The notes under the pieces were generated by a model that worked only from the letters and a program-made list of their open reading frames with translations, was not told the origin of the DNA and ran no database searches. A program made the translations under genes and the position numbers. A stretch of DNA of 64,000 bases from Anagrus nilaparvatae (Eukaryota > Arthropoda > Insecta > Hymenoptera > Mymaridae): contig JAKSXM010000288.1 of assembly GCA_022575985.1 (NCBI GenBank), positions 2,631,501 through 2,695,500 of the forward strand. Reading direction: 5' to 3'. Position 1 is the first letter of the stretch. Each line of letters opens with the position of its first letter. Positions 1-12,884 of this stretch are shown here, in pieces.

Positions 1-1
1 T

Positions 2-859
2 ACAAAAAGTAATTTAAAAATATTGGAACATTCATTTGTGATAAAAACCCTTGCCACTTTTTGCCAGAATATCGAACAATTTATTTTATCCCCTGATTTC
101 ACGAAAAAGAATAGCGAGGATGAACTTGTTCATTTATTTTCAAATAACTCAAAATTAGCTTCCTTGAAAATTGGTTATGATATCAAAGGGTTCTGTTTGT
201 TAAGTTTGCCAGTTGAGTCGATGAAAACAATTGTTTTGGAGGAAATTTTAAATATCAACTCACACGATTTAGCTGTAGCTCTTTACAGACTTAAGAATTT
301 ACAGACGCTCAAGTGTAAAAATTATAAATTTAATGACGATGTGAAAATAGTAACCCGTTACTTAAAGAATGTAAGAGTGATTCATGGAAATTTTGACTTA
401 AATATAAGTCCTCCAAGAAAAGTTATTTTAGGATGGGCAAATCTCGTTGAATTAAACCTTGATAATAATTTTGGATCGAATGATTTGTATTTTACATCTG
501 TTGTTGAATCTAGTAAAAACCTTGAATCCATAAGTTTTGGTCCAACTAATTTAGTTACGGATTCTACTCTTAATAAATTTTCATTTCTGCCAAAATTACA
601 GTATTTGAAAATGAAAAAAGTTTCCGAAATAACAGATAAACCCTTGAGACATTTAACCAAATTAAGAATTCTGATATGCGATGGTTGTATTAGCTTAAGA
701 AACGATGGTTTTAAAGCTTTAATGCAAAATTCAGAAAATATTAAACAAATTCATTTAATTAATTGCGTAAATGTTACAAATTACTTGGTTCAAGTTGCTG
801 AAGAAATCAAACCTAAAAAATCAAAAAAAATAGTTGTAAAGTTTAAAAGTGATTATTAA
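2..859 (+). CDS. Leucine-rich-repeat protein, 3' part (cut by window start)
   Basis: An open frame runs from the window edge to a TAA at 857-859 with no stop upstream, so the start lies outside the window; the first in-window TTG at 23 is not evidence for a start. About 285 residues are visible. The C-terminal half shows the hydrophobic spacing of cysteine-containing leucine-rich repeats of the F-box/LRR (AMN1/FBXL) kind, for example LVELNLDNN, LQYLKMKKVSEIT, LRILICDGCISLRNDGFKAL and IKQIHLINCVNVT. Such proteins are usually substrate-recognition parts of SCF ubiquitin ligases, but the F-box would be N-terminal and is not in view, so that role is inference. The end is lysine-rich (KPKKSKK). 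No intron is needed in the visible part. LRR call fairly sure, function unsure. Confidence 0.65.
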   Translation, partial: TKSNLKILEHSFVIKTLATFCQNIEQFILSPDFTKKNSEDELVHLFSNNSKLASLKIGYDIKGFCLLSLPVESMKTIVLEEILNINSHDLAVALYRLKNLQTLKCKNYKFNDDVKIVTRYLKNVRVIHGNFDLNISPPRKVILGWANLVELNLDNNFGSNDLYFTSVVESSKNLESISFGPTNLVTDSTLNKFSFLPKLQYLKMKKVSEITDKPLRHLTKLRILICDGCISLRNDGFKALMQNSENIKQIHLINCVNVTNYLVQVAEEIKPKKSKKIVVKFKSDY

Positions 860-1534
860 ATGCTGGAATCTTAAAGGCTTAATAATTAAAAAAAATTTTT
901 GAAAAATAGGATAAATTAATAAATTTTCTTAGGTTAAGTAAGCTTATAAGTTTATACGAGTAAGCTTACCTAAATTTAAGCTTACGGTTAGCTTAATCTT
1001 TTTACGTGGGTATTATTAATACTATTCGAAAAGATTTTAGACATTTCAAAATTATCGCGTATCAAGTTATACGTAATTAATTAAGAGACTCTCTATTGTA
1101 ACAATTGTAATTTATTAAAAGATAAGGGCTTGTGTAAATTTAAAAATAAATAATATTCAATTAGTTGATGTTAAAAATTGTTTAAATATAACTAGTTGTT
1201 TAATTAGATATAAATAATGATGAGATTAAAAATGAAAATGTTTTTTGTTTAGTTTATATTTATTTTAATCATAGATAAATATTTGTTGATTTAATAAAAT
1301 GATATTATTTTTGATAATTTAGGAATTTGATTATTTATTGAATAAACATAAAAATTGCTTTATCTATCTAACCTGTTCACGATTTTGTTATCTACTTTTT
1401 TCAGAAAACTAAAACTAATTTAGTCATTTCGAGACCACTGAATTTCCTTATGAAAATCGATTGAAACTAGTTATAACAAATGTATCCTATTTCCAATAAA
1501 TTCTCAATTTTTTCAACCCAAATAACCATTTTAG
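860..1534. other. AT-rich intergenic stretch
   Basis: No coding signal. Around 930-995 the octamer TAAGCTTA or close variants occur several times in both orientations, making a small self-complementary patch. Nothing else recognised. Confidence 0.5.
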
Positions 1535-1917
1535 GCACAAAGCTCAAAAGTCCCAACTTTCGCTGCTTTTTTCTTTTATTTTTAAAGTATATCTTTTTGT
1601 TTTTGAAGTCGCTGATTTCAATTCTAATGTCGAAATTGAGATTTTGTTTAACAAAATCTGTATTTTTATTTCGTTTTTCCAGGCAGCTGTCAATTGACAA
1701 TATTGTCAATCTGACATTAGATTCTTAATTTTTACAGTTTTTTACGATATTTTAGAGTTTTGACAGCTAATTGACAGCTTTCAATTGAAAATATCGTCAA
1801 TCTGATATCAGGTTCGATATTAAGTTATATATATTCAGATATCAGCGACCTCAAAAACATAAAGATACAACATAAAAATAAAAGAAAAAAGCAGCCAAAT
1901 TTGGGACTTTGTGTCCA
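1535..1917. repeat. Foldback (inverted-repeat) element, family A
   Basis: The left arm, about 1535-1622, is repeated as an imperfect reverse complement at about 1841-1917; both carry GCTGCTTTTTTCTTTTATTT and a GTCGCTGAT end. The loop holds two direct copies of a segment containing GTCAATCTGA (about 1683-1728 and 1774-1822). The short ORFs across it are shadows of the palindrome. A fragment of one arm recurs at 4629-4705. Confidence 0.7.
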
Positions 1918-2348
1918 TTGAGACTTTTGTTCAGAATGATGGAACGTGCAACATATCAAAAATTCAGCCAATTCGATCGAAACTCCATTTCTTATCTTTT
2001 TATGCGGGGTCCTTTGAGGCTTTAAATAATTTTTAAGACCCATAAATCCCGTTTTCGTTAAAAATTGTAATTTTTGCAGCTCTTGCAAAATTGATAATTT
2101 AGAGCCGAAAAATTGGCATTAGATTTAATGACAAAATATGATAAAAAATAGACCAGCTAAAATTTTTGCTCTTAATTCCTCATTATTACAAATACTCTTG
2201 CCGATGTTAAATACCTTTTTGTATAATAAAAACTGGTATTTGAAGATCCTACAGTGAATAATTTTATAGAAATTTATATTTTTCCTGTCAAAAAAAAAAA
2301 TTAAAAAAAAAATTAAAGATAAGAAAATATAAACGAGGATTGGGAAAC
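1918..2348. other. AT-rich intergenic stretch
   Basis: No gene or clear repeat boundary seen; A-runs near 2288-2320. Confidence 0.45.
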
Positions 2349-2547
2349 ACAGAAAAGTATTTATACATTAATAATACGGACAAGAATGAAAACGGAACCG
2401 GATATAATTCACCCGTATATATAGATCAGAGTTATACGGGTCTAGTATGATCCTATCCGTGTATACGGTTAGTAATCTATGGATCCCGTATTTCGGGCAT
2501 CCGTATAAACGGGTGAAAAAAGTTGAGACCCGTATATACGGGTGGGT
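2349..2547. repeat. Dispersed repeat with CCGTATATACGG palindrome, copy 1
   Basis: About 200 bp here match 46995-47192 closely from CAGAAAAGTATTTATAC through the palindrome at 2530-2541. Several degenerate versions (CCGTGTATACGG, CCGTATAAACGG) lie between 2410 and 2520. The copy is interrupted on its right by the MITE that begins at 2548. Confidence 0.75.
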
Positions 2548-2971
2548 GCACTGTAAAAAGTAACTTTCTTATATTAACAAAAAAATTAGAACATTTTCGA
2601 AAAATTAGTAAATTTTCGAAAAATTTGTAAATATTCGAAAAAAATCGTATATTTACTAAATTTAGTATATTAACAAAAAATTCGAATATTCTCGATTTTT
2701 TTTGTAAACTCGCAAGAAAAATTGATAATTTACAATTTTTTTTCAAAAATTTACAAAAAATAGTTGTAAATTTCCGCAAAATAGTTATGAATTACAACTT
2801 TTTTCGTAAAATCACAAAAAAACCGAGAATTCTGGAATTTTTCGATAATATACTAAACTTAGTAAATTTACGATTTTTATCGAATATTTACAAAATTTTT
2901 TGAAAATTCGCTAATTTTTCGAAAAAATTCTATTTTTTTTGTAAATCTAAGAAAGTTACTTTTTACAGTGC
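2548..2971. mobile_element. TIR MITE, family CACTGTAAAAAGT, copy 1
   Basis: A 424-bp unit with near-perfect terminal inverted repeats starting GCACTGTAAAAAGTAACTTT. It is flanked on both sides by GGGT (2544-2547 and 2972-2975), a possible target duplication. The interior is made of alternating blocks around TTTTCGAAAAATT and CTAAATTTAGTA and folds extensively. No coding capacity. Two more copies lie at 31336-31594 and 48529-48919. Confidence 0.8.
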
Positions 2972-3184
2972 GGGTAATAGACATGACGCCTCTGTAAAAA
3001 AAAAGGTCGAAGCTGAGGTTCCTACGAAACTGGATGAATGCAGCTGAAACCAAGTGGAATCTTCTCAGGAAGAACTAAGGAAAAAAGTATGGTAAAAAAA
3101 TTTTCCTATCTTTAAATTGGGTGAAAAAACCCCAAATCCCTCTTCCCATTTACCTAAAAAATTAAAAATATCATTGTTTGCAAT

Positions 3185-3790
3185 TTTCAAGGGATCTAGT
3201 AGGTATTTTGGTTAAATCCGAATCTGACGTCAAAAACCAATTTAAAGTGGTCTAACACCCTTATTTTAATCCTTTCAACCCTTAAAATTTAATATTTCTT
3301 AAAAACAGAAATTTTTTTAATTTTTATTGGCTCTAGTAGGTATTTTGGGCCGTTAAATCCTAATCTGACGTCAAAAACCAAATTAGAGGGCTGTAACACA
3401 CCTATTTTCACCCTTTCAACCCTTAAAATTTAATATTTCTCAATAACCGAATATTTTTAATTTTTACTGGATCCGGTAGGTATTTTGGGCCGCTAAAACC
3501 AAATCTGACGTCAAAAACCAAATTAAAGGAGTGTAACACCCTTATTTTCATTCATTCAACCCTTAAAATTTTGCATTAATTAATAACCAATTTTTTAAAA
3601 TTTTTATTTGATCTAGAAGGTGTTTTCAGCTGCTGAATCCTTATCTGAGACCAGAATCCAAGTTAGGGGGGCTTAATACCCATATTTTAACTCTTTCAAC
3701 CCTTAAAAATAAATATTTCTTAAAAAACGATTTATTTAAATTTTTATTACGGGATTAGGTATTTTAGGCCACAAAATTTGATTTTATATT
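3185..3790. repeat. Tandem repeat, about 139-bp unit, 4.5 copies
   Basis: Units anchored on (T)CTAGTAGGTATTTTGG start near 3195, 3333, 3473, 3613 and 3752, giving spacings of 138-140 bp. Each includes AATCTGACGTCAAAAACC and CAACCCTTAAAATTTAATAT. Divergence rises in the later units. The unit shares GGGCCGCTAAAnCCnAATCTGA with the GGGTCGCTGA repeat family found elsewhere in the window. Confidence 0.75.
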
Positions 3791-3876
3791 TACAGATTTA
3801 AAAAATAATCAAGAACAGGAGATACATTAAAATTTAGGATTGTTAGGAATGTTTTTAGGAATGTATTTTAAATAAC

Positions 3877-4525
3877 GCTAAAACCTCAAAAATTAACCAA
3901 AATACTTCTGGTTAGTCTTATTTTTTTGGTGTAAGTGTCTCCTTTCAAACGCCATAAACCGCAATTATTTATCTTTAATTCTTTTATCCAACAGCCAATT
4001 AACCAAATGCTCATTTTAAACTAAAAATGACCGATTTCAAAATTGCTGCCAAATTTGTAATTTCTGACAAAAATAGATTTTATAGGCCTCAAAAAATTTA
4101 CACAAGCCTCAATTTTTCAAAAAGTTTTTACTCGTCTCATTTTCTTAAGTCGTTTTTAAGAAATGGCTCTTGAAATTTTACATTAAAAATAAGCTTTTTT
4201 AAAAAATCATAAAACTGGGATTGCGACTTCAAATTATCATATCTGAATAAAAAATAATTGAATAAGGTACAGAATAAAGAATTTTTTGAAACTTAAAGTC
4301 TGTCAAATAAAGACCTATAAAACCCATTTTCGTCAGAAAATATAAATTCGCCAGCAATTTCAGAATTGGTCATTTTAGCCAAAAATGACCATTCAGTTAA
4401 TTGACTATAGTGATGAAATAATTCAAAATAAAAAATTAAGGTTTATGGCATTTGAAAGGCGACACTTACATAAAAAAAATGGCACCAACCAGAAATGTTT
4501 TGGGTAATTTCTGAGGTTTTAGCAT
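3877..4525. repeat. Foldback element, family B
   Basis: The arm at 3877-4092 returns as reverse complement at 4309-4525, with shared blocks such as AAATGACC, ATAAACC and TTTTATAGG. The spacer is about 215 bp. No ORF. Diverged relatives without clear arms lie at 23690-24060 and near 32490-32640. It directly follows the 139-bp tandem array and may be one composite element with it. Confidence 0.7.
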
Positions 4526-4628
4526 TTCATTGAAAATTACCAAAAAACCCTATTATATGTATAACACTGAACCCTGCGTTTCTACGCCAGAAAGCCCATT
4601 GGAATGAACGGAGGGTATGACTTCGGAT

Positions 4629-4705
4629 TCGAAATCAGCGACTTCAAAAACAAAAAGATATATACTTTAAAAATAAAGGAAAAAAGGTTTTTAAGCAATT
4701 TTGTT
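4629..4705 (-). repeat. Arm fragment of foldback family A
   Basis: It carries ATCAGCGACTTCAAAAAC followed by an A-rich stretch matching the right arm at 1841-1890. Confidence 0.6.
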
Positions 4706-6428
4706 ATGATGGAGCTTTGGAGCACGTAATGGGTATCAATATTTAAGGAGGAATAACTTTCTTTAAAAACTATAAACTTGCACTTACTTTTATTAAATTT
4801 TAATCCGTTATCATTATTAAATAATTGTACATTTTTTATTATTTTAATGTAAAAGACACAATAAGTTTATTTTAATCTTCTAAAAATAAAGTAAATTTTA
4901 TTTTTACAAATTTTTTAATAAATTGTTCAAAATATAATTCAAAAGTTTAAAAGTAATTATGCTAATGAAAGAAAATTATGAAAACTACATTATTCATAAA
5001 ACCGTAATAGTAAACCATAAATTGTTGTAAACTTTTTAATTTTTTAAATTACAAATTATGTAATAAAAAGTTTCAATAATGTTCACTAACTTTTGTGAAA
5101 TATATATATTATTTTTAAAATGGAAAATAAATGTCAACTGTTCAGAATAAAATATTTTAATTATTTATAATCCATAAAATACACGAGATGAGGTAGCCAA
5201 TAATGACTGTCGCGATAAAATAATAATTATTTAAGCGAAAAATAATATATTTTATTCTGTCTGATGGGTTTTTATTTGGAGTTGTCAAGTGCTTGAATTA
5301 TATATTTTTAAATCGATTTAATTGAGACTAATATTGTCCCAAAAAAGGATTCGCTTAATTTGAGAAAATAAAATAATAAATTGTTTTCATTGTGTACACT
5401 GAAAAAAAATACACTTGCGGTAACCGGAATTCTGTTTGCCGCAAGTTGAATTTTTTCGTTAGCAAACAGATTATTTTCCTTTTTGTGAAATTTTTTAAGT
5501 AATTTTAGTGTTTTATATTTAAGAAGGTCAAGGAAGTCTTAAATTGAATAAGGAAGAAAATTCTTAAGAGTTTAAAAGGGAAAGTTTATCCGCAAGGAGG
5601 AATATCTAGAGTAAAAAATGGCACGGTATTTTTGAAAATTTTGAAAAAAATGACCCAAAACGTACGTAAATTGCCTACCAAGGCAAAACCGAGGACGGTA
5701 AATTGCGATTTGGGGCATTATTTTTATATAACCAAGAGTTGTACAGGGTTAGTCATTTTAAACGATGCACTAAAATATCTCAAAAACAAAGCAAAATAAC
5801 GAAAAATGTTTAATATAAAAGTTGTTAGGTTTGTAGGGGGCCATCGGGTGAGGGACATTAGATATTGGTCTTAGGGCTCCATTGGGCTCAGCAGGATCCA
5901 ATTTAGGAATTTTAAATAGAAAGTATACTTTTTTATTTCAAATTAAGATTCTGCAGATTTTAGGTCCAGATATGATTTTGGCTAAAAAAAAAATATAAAG
6001 CTCATTTTTCAGACCCGAAAAAGCTTTTATACAGTTCTCTCAATGAAGAAAAAAGATGTTTTCGGTAGTCACTAACATTTTTATTGTATGTTTGTTGTTG
6101 AGGAAGACTTTTTAGTGATTATTTGAGATTTGGGGTCCTACAGACCTTATTGGACCCAATTTGAATTTTTTTGAAAGCTCAATACAAACAAAAAGACAGA
6201 AAACTTTAAATTAAAAACGTAAGTCTCAAAAGAAATTTTTTACTTTTTTTGTTTGGTTCTTTGGAGAATAATACAATGAGTAAAATTTCTTTAAAAATTT
6301 TATTTTGCATCTATTCTTTTAGCAGCGTGGACGTAGTAATAATATATTTCCTTTGGGGTGCTTGATTAATGTGAGTTCTCTTGCCTCCATATCTTTAGCT
6401 ATACTACAGTCAAATCACGGGGGTAGGG
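4706..6428. other. Gene-free AT-rich stretch
   Basis: No supported gene. It contains one TACACTGA-family fragment (listed separately). A stretch near 5650-5730 (TGACCCAAAACG ... GATTTGGGGCATTATTT) resembles a small inverted unit also seen at 28588-28665. Confidence 0.5.
5397..5460. repeat. TACACTGA-family end fragment with hairpin
   Basis: CACTGAAAAAAAATAC is followed by a hairpin (ACTTGCGG / CCGCAAGT). It matches the termini of the element at 44461-45084. Only one end is recognisable. Confidence 0.5.
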
Positions 6429-6821
6429 GGGTTTATAGTTACTGGCCGTCATGATCTTTGGACTACAATGGGTTTTTTTGGGTCGCTGATCACGAATTTG
6501 GGAGAATACCCATAAATTTGCAAAAACTAAAAAGTGGCATTTTTGATGTATTTCACATTTTTGTAAATTAAGAGGGAAGTGTCAATTTGCAGTCGAAAGT
6601 ACACTGAAATTCTTGATCAGCGAATCACAAGATCAAATAATCAGATCAAATCTGGATGCTGATAGAACAAAAATAGCAAGAATCCCCTTTTTAAGGGGTA
6701 CATTTTTGGATACTTAAGGGTGTTTACTCAATATGTCCCAGAAAAGATCGAAATTCGTGATTAGTGACCCAAAAAACCTATAGTAGACCAAAGATCAGGA
6801 TGGCTAGTAACTATAAACTCT
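6429..6821. repeat. Foldback element of the GGGTCGCTGATCACGAAT family
   Basis: The left arm starts GTTTATAGTTACTGGCC and contains TTTTTTTGGGTCGCTGATCAC; the right arm reads back as GTGATTAGTGACCCAAAAAAC and ends with CTATAAAC. A third, central copy (TTGATCAGCGAATCAC) lies near 6615. No gene; ORFs on the minus strand here are arm translations. Confidence 0.7.
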
Positions 6822-9800
6822 AAACCGCGTTTTGATTGGAATACTACTATGTCAGTATTATTATTATATAATATATTAAAATTATCTCCATTTATTTGCA
6901 AGCAAGCCTCTACTCTTGTCTGAAAATTGTCAACTGTTTTTAACAAAACTTTCTTTGAAATGGTGTAATAAGCTATTCGTATACGTTCTCTTATATTTTA
7001 TAAGTTATTATTAATATATTAATTATTTTAATGATCTATTTTTATTCTGTATTGGGTTTTTTGTTCTGTGCCAGTGACGCGAAGCGGTTAGGAAATACAC
7101 GCTTATCGGCCTCTTACAAGAAAAAATTTCGTTAAAATAATGCTGAGAAATTTAAGTAATGCAATTTGACAATATGATTTATTAACAAAAAAGTATACAT
7201 TTTTTAAGACCTAATATTTCAAAAAAAATTACTTAATTGGGTCAATATTTGATAAAACATGACTTAAAAAACACGTATAATCAAACCATAATTTTTCTTA
7301 GAATTACTTTATACCAACAACCTTAAAAAAAATGTATAATTTTTCCATAAAAAATCTATATTTATGTAATTTCATAATATTGCATGTTAATAAACAATAA
7401 AAATTATCATTAAAATTTAGACATTTATGAACTATAACATTATTATAAAAAGTAAATTAAAAAAAAAAAAGAAAAGAAAGAAAGCATTAAAAAAAAATGA
7501 AAATTACAGCAATTAAAAGTGCTTTTATTTTTTGTTGCTTTATACTAATTAAAGTATAACGACGAGTAACAGGTTTTACGTTTTATTTATATTTAAAAAT
7601 AAAAAAACCATAATAATTAAAATTATAATCTTTTTAACATAATGTAATAATTAAATTAATGTAATAAAAATATTTATATTCGACACACGTTTATAAAGCA
7701 GAAAATAAATCATTTTTTATGTATAAAATCTTTTAAAAAAATATATATAATCCTAGTAAATCTAGAGTAAATCTAGTAGGTAGAAAATAAATCTGATAGA
7801 TAGATGATTTAAAAAATATTTTTAGTACATGAAATTTATAAAAAATTCATGAGCTTATTTTTATCTAATAGCAGGATTATATGAGTGTCGATAAAAGAAA
7901 ATATGTAAGGATTATAAAAATATTATATCAAGTATGTTATACTGTTTTATGATTTTAAAATATATGTACTTATATATTTTTTTTTAAGTGTTAAAGAAGT
8001 TTTTTTTTTTTGTTTTTGTTTAGCGAAATTGTAATAATTAATTTTTTGTTAATAATTTTTGTTTTAGGTTTTTGGTGACTGATGTAGATGTAGAAAGAGG
8101 GTTCAGAACAGGAGATTCAAGCTAAGGTAATGAAAATTTTAAAAATCTGATATTCTTTCAAAGACAAATTATTTTGAATCCAAAGCAATATTCCTTAGGA
8201 AAGGAATCCTGTTACTAAACCCAGAAAGCATACAGGGTTCGAATATTAACAAGTACTGAGAATTTTTGTTGGAAAAAAATTACTTTTTTACATTCTGCTT
8301 TTTGATACTCAGAGGGTGCTCATTAACTGAATCCTGTAAATTAAAAGTTTCTTAATTTTATCATAAAACTCGCATGAATAATGTGAAATTGTCAGTTAGG
8401 AGAAAACGCGTTTATTTCGACCGGCTTTCAATCTACTTCAACCCTTCAACCATCCAAATTTTTTGCGTTATTTAAAATTCAATAAAAATATCTAATACGT
8501 ATTATTTAAAAAAAGAGACATTATCAAATTTTATATAATAAAATATTTTATATACATAAAAGCTTGGATAAATGACCTAGAGAAATAATAAAGATATTAT
8601 ACTTTTAAGTTAATTGCTTTTGATGTTAACATTTCATTTGACATATGGAACTCAATTTTTTAAATTAAAACAAAACAGAAAAATAATGTTATAATAATTT
8701 TCATTTCTCACGAACTACAAATCATTATTTTTTTATTTTTGTTTTACTACTGTTAAATTGATTCAAGCTTAAATTACTCAAACCAAGAAAGCTTTAGATG
8801 TAATGAAGAGGTTATCTTTATTTTAAGTGGTTAAAATATTTTATAAAGCTTATCAATGATGCAGAAAAATCGCAATTAACGTGCCTTTTTTGGCTATTAT
8901 TTCGTCTATGAGTTTCAATATACTATTTCTTGTCAGATCTAGAAAATACCTTGTATTGGTATGCTTCTTAGCCTGAATGATAATTTATAAAGTCGATTTC
9001 GAGAATCATTTCTTTAGCTGCTTTCGTACTTAATTTGTACTTTTTAAGAATAGAACACTGAAGAAGCAAAGTTCGAATACCTAACATTTTTCATAATGAT
9101 TTCCAAAAATACAGTAAACAGCTTCAAGTAAACTTCAAGCAACTTGAAACTTTTTATAAAGTTTTCAAAATACTAGATGCAAAGAAGTATCAAATAGTTG
9201 CAAGAAAATTTCTTCTTCAAGCATCCGTTACTTACCAAGAAAAATCTTTGTCTATACTATATGACTAAAAAGTATATTACGTATTTTATAGGAAGTTAGT
9301 TCTCTTGCATAAAACTAGGTATGTATTCTAGTCAAAAAATTTATAAATTTTTTAAAACCATGAAATTTAATAATTTTAAACCGAGCATGAAAAATAGAAC
9401 TTGTTGCAAGAATATGATGAATTTTGATTATCTAATTTTTTTTTATATTGACCAAGGACGATGGTTAAAAGTGAAGACTCTCTCAGTTGAGTGTTATTTA
9501 ACAATAATTTAATAAACAAAAAAAATGTAATAAATCAAGAAAGTATGTTAGATATGAATTAGCTCTTTCATGATAGTCAGTGATCTGCAAATTCCGATTC
9601 AACAATCTTCTGCTACTGGACTATGATAAAGCAAATGTTGATGTTAGGGAAACGTATTCATGTATACAATTTTATGAAAAAATATTACGAAACTTTTTAA
9701 ATTGTAAATTAAATTAAATAATCACACATGCATAGCTCCAAAAAAAATTTTTTTATAAAGATTTTGTAAGTAAATGACTCTACAGCTCATTAACTTTTTT

Positions 9801-11559
9801 TTTTGTATAGCTCAATTTATATCAAAATGGACTAAATCTAATGGTTGGGTATTGAAATCGGTTCCAAAGTATTTTTTCTAGAAAATACTACTATAAACAC
9901 ATTTCTAGAGGGGAGAGGTCGAATTTTTATACCTCAAATTTTATTCTATGGGAAATATGAGAAATTTTATTAATACAAAAATTAGCTAAAATTACCAAAT
10001 ACGAAAATGGCTGCCAGAAATCGAGAATTCATCTTAGGAGCTAAAAATTTCCATGAATTAATTAGTAGATTTGGAGACTCAACCAGGATGAACATGTTAA
10101 CTTTACATCCTGGACTCAACCATTAGTTTGAATAAACTGTATTTTTTAAATTTCTTTCACTCAAGTCATTTGCAATCGTTTGCAATTCCGTTAACTGCAA
10201 GTCGAATTTTTTTAGACATTTGATGAAAACCAGAAACATATTCTAAAAATTAAATACTTTAAATACTCTTAAATTGCTTGAAATTTCAAACGCTTAAATA
10301 GCAGTAATATTTTTGAAATCAGCTTTTAAGTTCAGAAGAGAAGGTGGCTTATATTTGGCTTGGTTTCTTATCAGTTACCCTGATGTAAGCTTAAAATACG
10401 GCCTAAAATAGTAGGTATTTTAAGAAGGTATTTTCAGGATATTTTTGCACCAACTAATCCAAGCTTTATTTCAGCAAAACATTAAAAAATATATTATCTT
10501 CATTGATGTTTGTACATTTTAAAAATACCGACGCATTTTCACCAAAATATGCACAAAATTTCGAAACTACAATTAACAATTGACCACTAAATAATTTATG
10601 TCCTAAATACATAATTTTAATCATTACAACACTTTAACAGAAAATTATATTACCAAAGTATAATATTAATACTACATAATTTCAATAATCATAAACTATT
10701 ATCAGGAATTATAATTAATGGTCAGTAAGAGTTAAACTTATTATTTAATACATAGTATAATACAGTTTATATAGGTTTAAAACGTGATAATAATTCATAA
10801 TTTGATATTTTAATAGTTTACTATGTACATACAGGAATTACACTTGAATGAAAAGCTCTTATTCATTTCGTATAATCTTGCGTTTTAATGTATTGTAATG
10901 TATCAATTGTTTAATTTCATACAAAACGTTAAATAAATTTATGTATAATTGCGGAAAATAATTATAATAATTAATTATTTAAAAATAGTTTTTTTTTTGG
11001 TTTTTTAAATAGTTTAAAAAATTTAGTGCCCAATAATCGTTTAGATAAATTAAATTTACTTTTTTATGAATTAATTTAGATTTAAATAAACACAGGAATA
11101 ATTTTATAGATTATTCAGTAGATAAAGGTCGAGTTTGATAAGACAGAACAAGGTAGAGAGTAAAAGATAAAATATTTTAATAAAATTTATTTAAGGCATT
11201 TTAATTAATATTTTAATAATGTTATTCATTTATTTTTAGTATATTATAATTATGTGATAAAATAAAATATTTGAAAAAATATTTGTTGGTCTGGTTATTG
11301 GATGGAATTTATATAAATATCTTAAAATTCAGAATGTTAGAAGTATTTTAATTTATATACTAAAGAATTTTTGATAAATTTGCTTCTCTGTTTTCTGTTT
11401 GTAAATTTTAACATGAACGTGTTTATAGGGAGGGGGTACCCTAGAAATCTGAAAATCAAGGGGGGTGGACAAATGGGACTTGGAATAATTTCAATTTAGG
11501 GAGTTAAAATAATTCAGGTTTTGGGACTTAGAATAATAGGTCCAATAAATTTTTCAAAG
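6822..11559. other. Long gene-free AT-rich stretch
   Basis: No conserved coding sequence recognised on either strand. It holds A/T runs, one possible isolated exon (8067-8125) and no clear transposon. The 63-codon ORF at 9321-9512 is lysine/asparagine-rich and typical of AT-rich noise. Confidence 0.5.
8067..8125 (+). other. Possible isolated exon (weak)
   Basis: A 59-bp, locally GC-richer block is bounded by a good acceptor (polypyrimidine then TTTTAG) and a donor (AAG/GTAATG). One frame reads FLVTDVDVERGFRTGDSS and then a stop just before the donor. It could be a UTR or terminal exon of an unseen gene, or chance. No family recognised. Confidence 0.2.
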
Positions 11560-11765
11560 AATTTTTCTGTTTTTTGGATCACTAAATACGAATACGAAAT
11601 TCATTTTTACCGAAAATGGTCCAGTTCCCCACTATAGAAATTTTGAAGTTGTGGTTTTTTAACATTTTTATAGGTTATTTTTTGGGTCGCTAAACACGAA
11701 TGTCATATTGGTTTTTACCTAAAATAAAGCTCTAGTTGCACAAAATTAGCAACTTTTGATTTTTT
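11560..11765. repeat. Two tandem units of the GGGTCGCTGA family
   Basis: TTTTTTGGATCACTAAATAC near 11572 and TTTTTTGGGTCGCTAAACAC near 11683 are followed by similar sequence (TTTTTACCnAAAAT), giving a spacing of about 112 bp. Confidence 0.6.
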
Positions 11766-12884
11766 ATTTATTTTTCAATAATAGCAATCAAAATTTAAAA
11801 AATCTCTAAGAAAATATCCAAACTGACACAGAACTACCCATATACAAAAATTCCAATCTTGAAAAAATTTTTCTTAACCATCATTATTTATATTCAATTA
11901 AATTTAGAAACCCAACACCTTGAAACGACAAAACAAAATGAAAAATAATATTCAAATAAATATTTCTTTCCTACTCACCCAAACAAAAAAAAAAGAAAAT
12001 TAATTTGATATTTTTTTTTTGTTTTATGTAAACATAATATATAATTAGTAAATGTTTACTTTGTATATATTTAAATGATATTTACAAAAAAAATCTATTA
12101 ATAGTTAATATCTGAACACATTCACAAATGATATAAATAGAAGTCAAATAATAATAGTTTTAACTGTCATTAAATAAAAAAAAATTTTTCGTCAACAAAA
12201 AAAAAATATGTTTCGGACGAAGGTCAATTTATTTTTACATTATTATTTTATCTTTTCACTTTCATTCATTATAATCTAATAATAATAGAATGATAAAACA
12301 AAAATTGATTTTTTTTATTGTTTGAAAAAATTTTTTTATAAAAATAATCGATAATATAGATTTTCATCTTAGAGTTTTATACTAACAGAATTTATATAAA
12401 TAATTTAATGCGTGTGTGTTTAAGGTGCATTGATATGAAAAAGAAATAATATTGATAATATAAAATCTTTATTTTATGTATTCACGTATACACTGAATTT
12501 TATGCAAACCATTGGTTTAGAACAATTTTAATTAAGCTAACATGGCTTAAAAGTATACGACCCTTTATATTCTTATTCTTAAAATATGCATGCGTTTTTA
12601 TGATTATATATATGGGTTAATTTAAGAAAATTTTATTGAAAATAAGTTATTTGGAATTTAGATTTGGGGCTTGTAATTGATTTATTTTGGATTTTTAGTT
12701 TAAGTACAAAAATTGATTTTTTTCTAACCTTATTAATGCAAAAGATGACAGATGTTTCATTTTTATATTATAATTGAATTTATTTTTCTTATTCTTGGCC
12801 AGAAATCAAGTATTTTACGCTAATGAAGGAAAAAAATATACAAATCTAGGTCATAAAAAAGTAATCTCCAGATTAGCCCTGTGG
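11766..12884. other. Gene-free AT-rich stretch
   Basis: Nothing beyond homopolymer runs and AT-rich DNA. Confidence 0.5.

Noticed and set aside
6761..6946. 61-codon minus-strand ORF
   Set aside because: It overlaps the arm of a foldback and part of its translation mirrors the repeat core.
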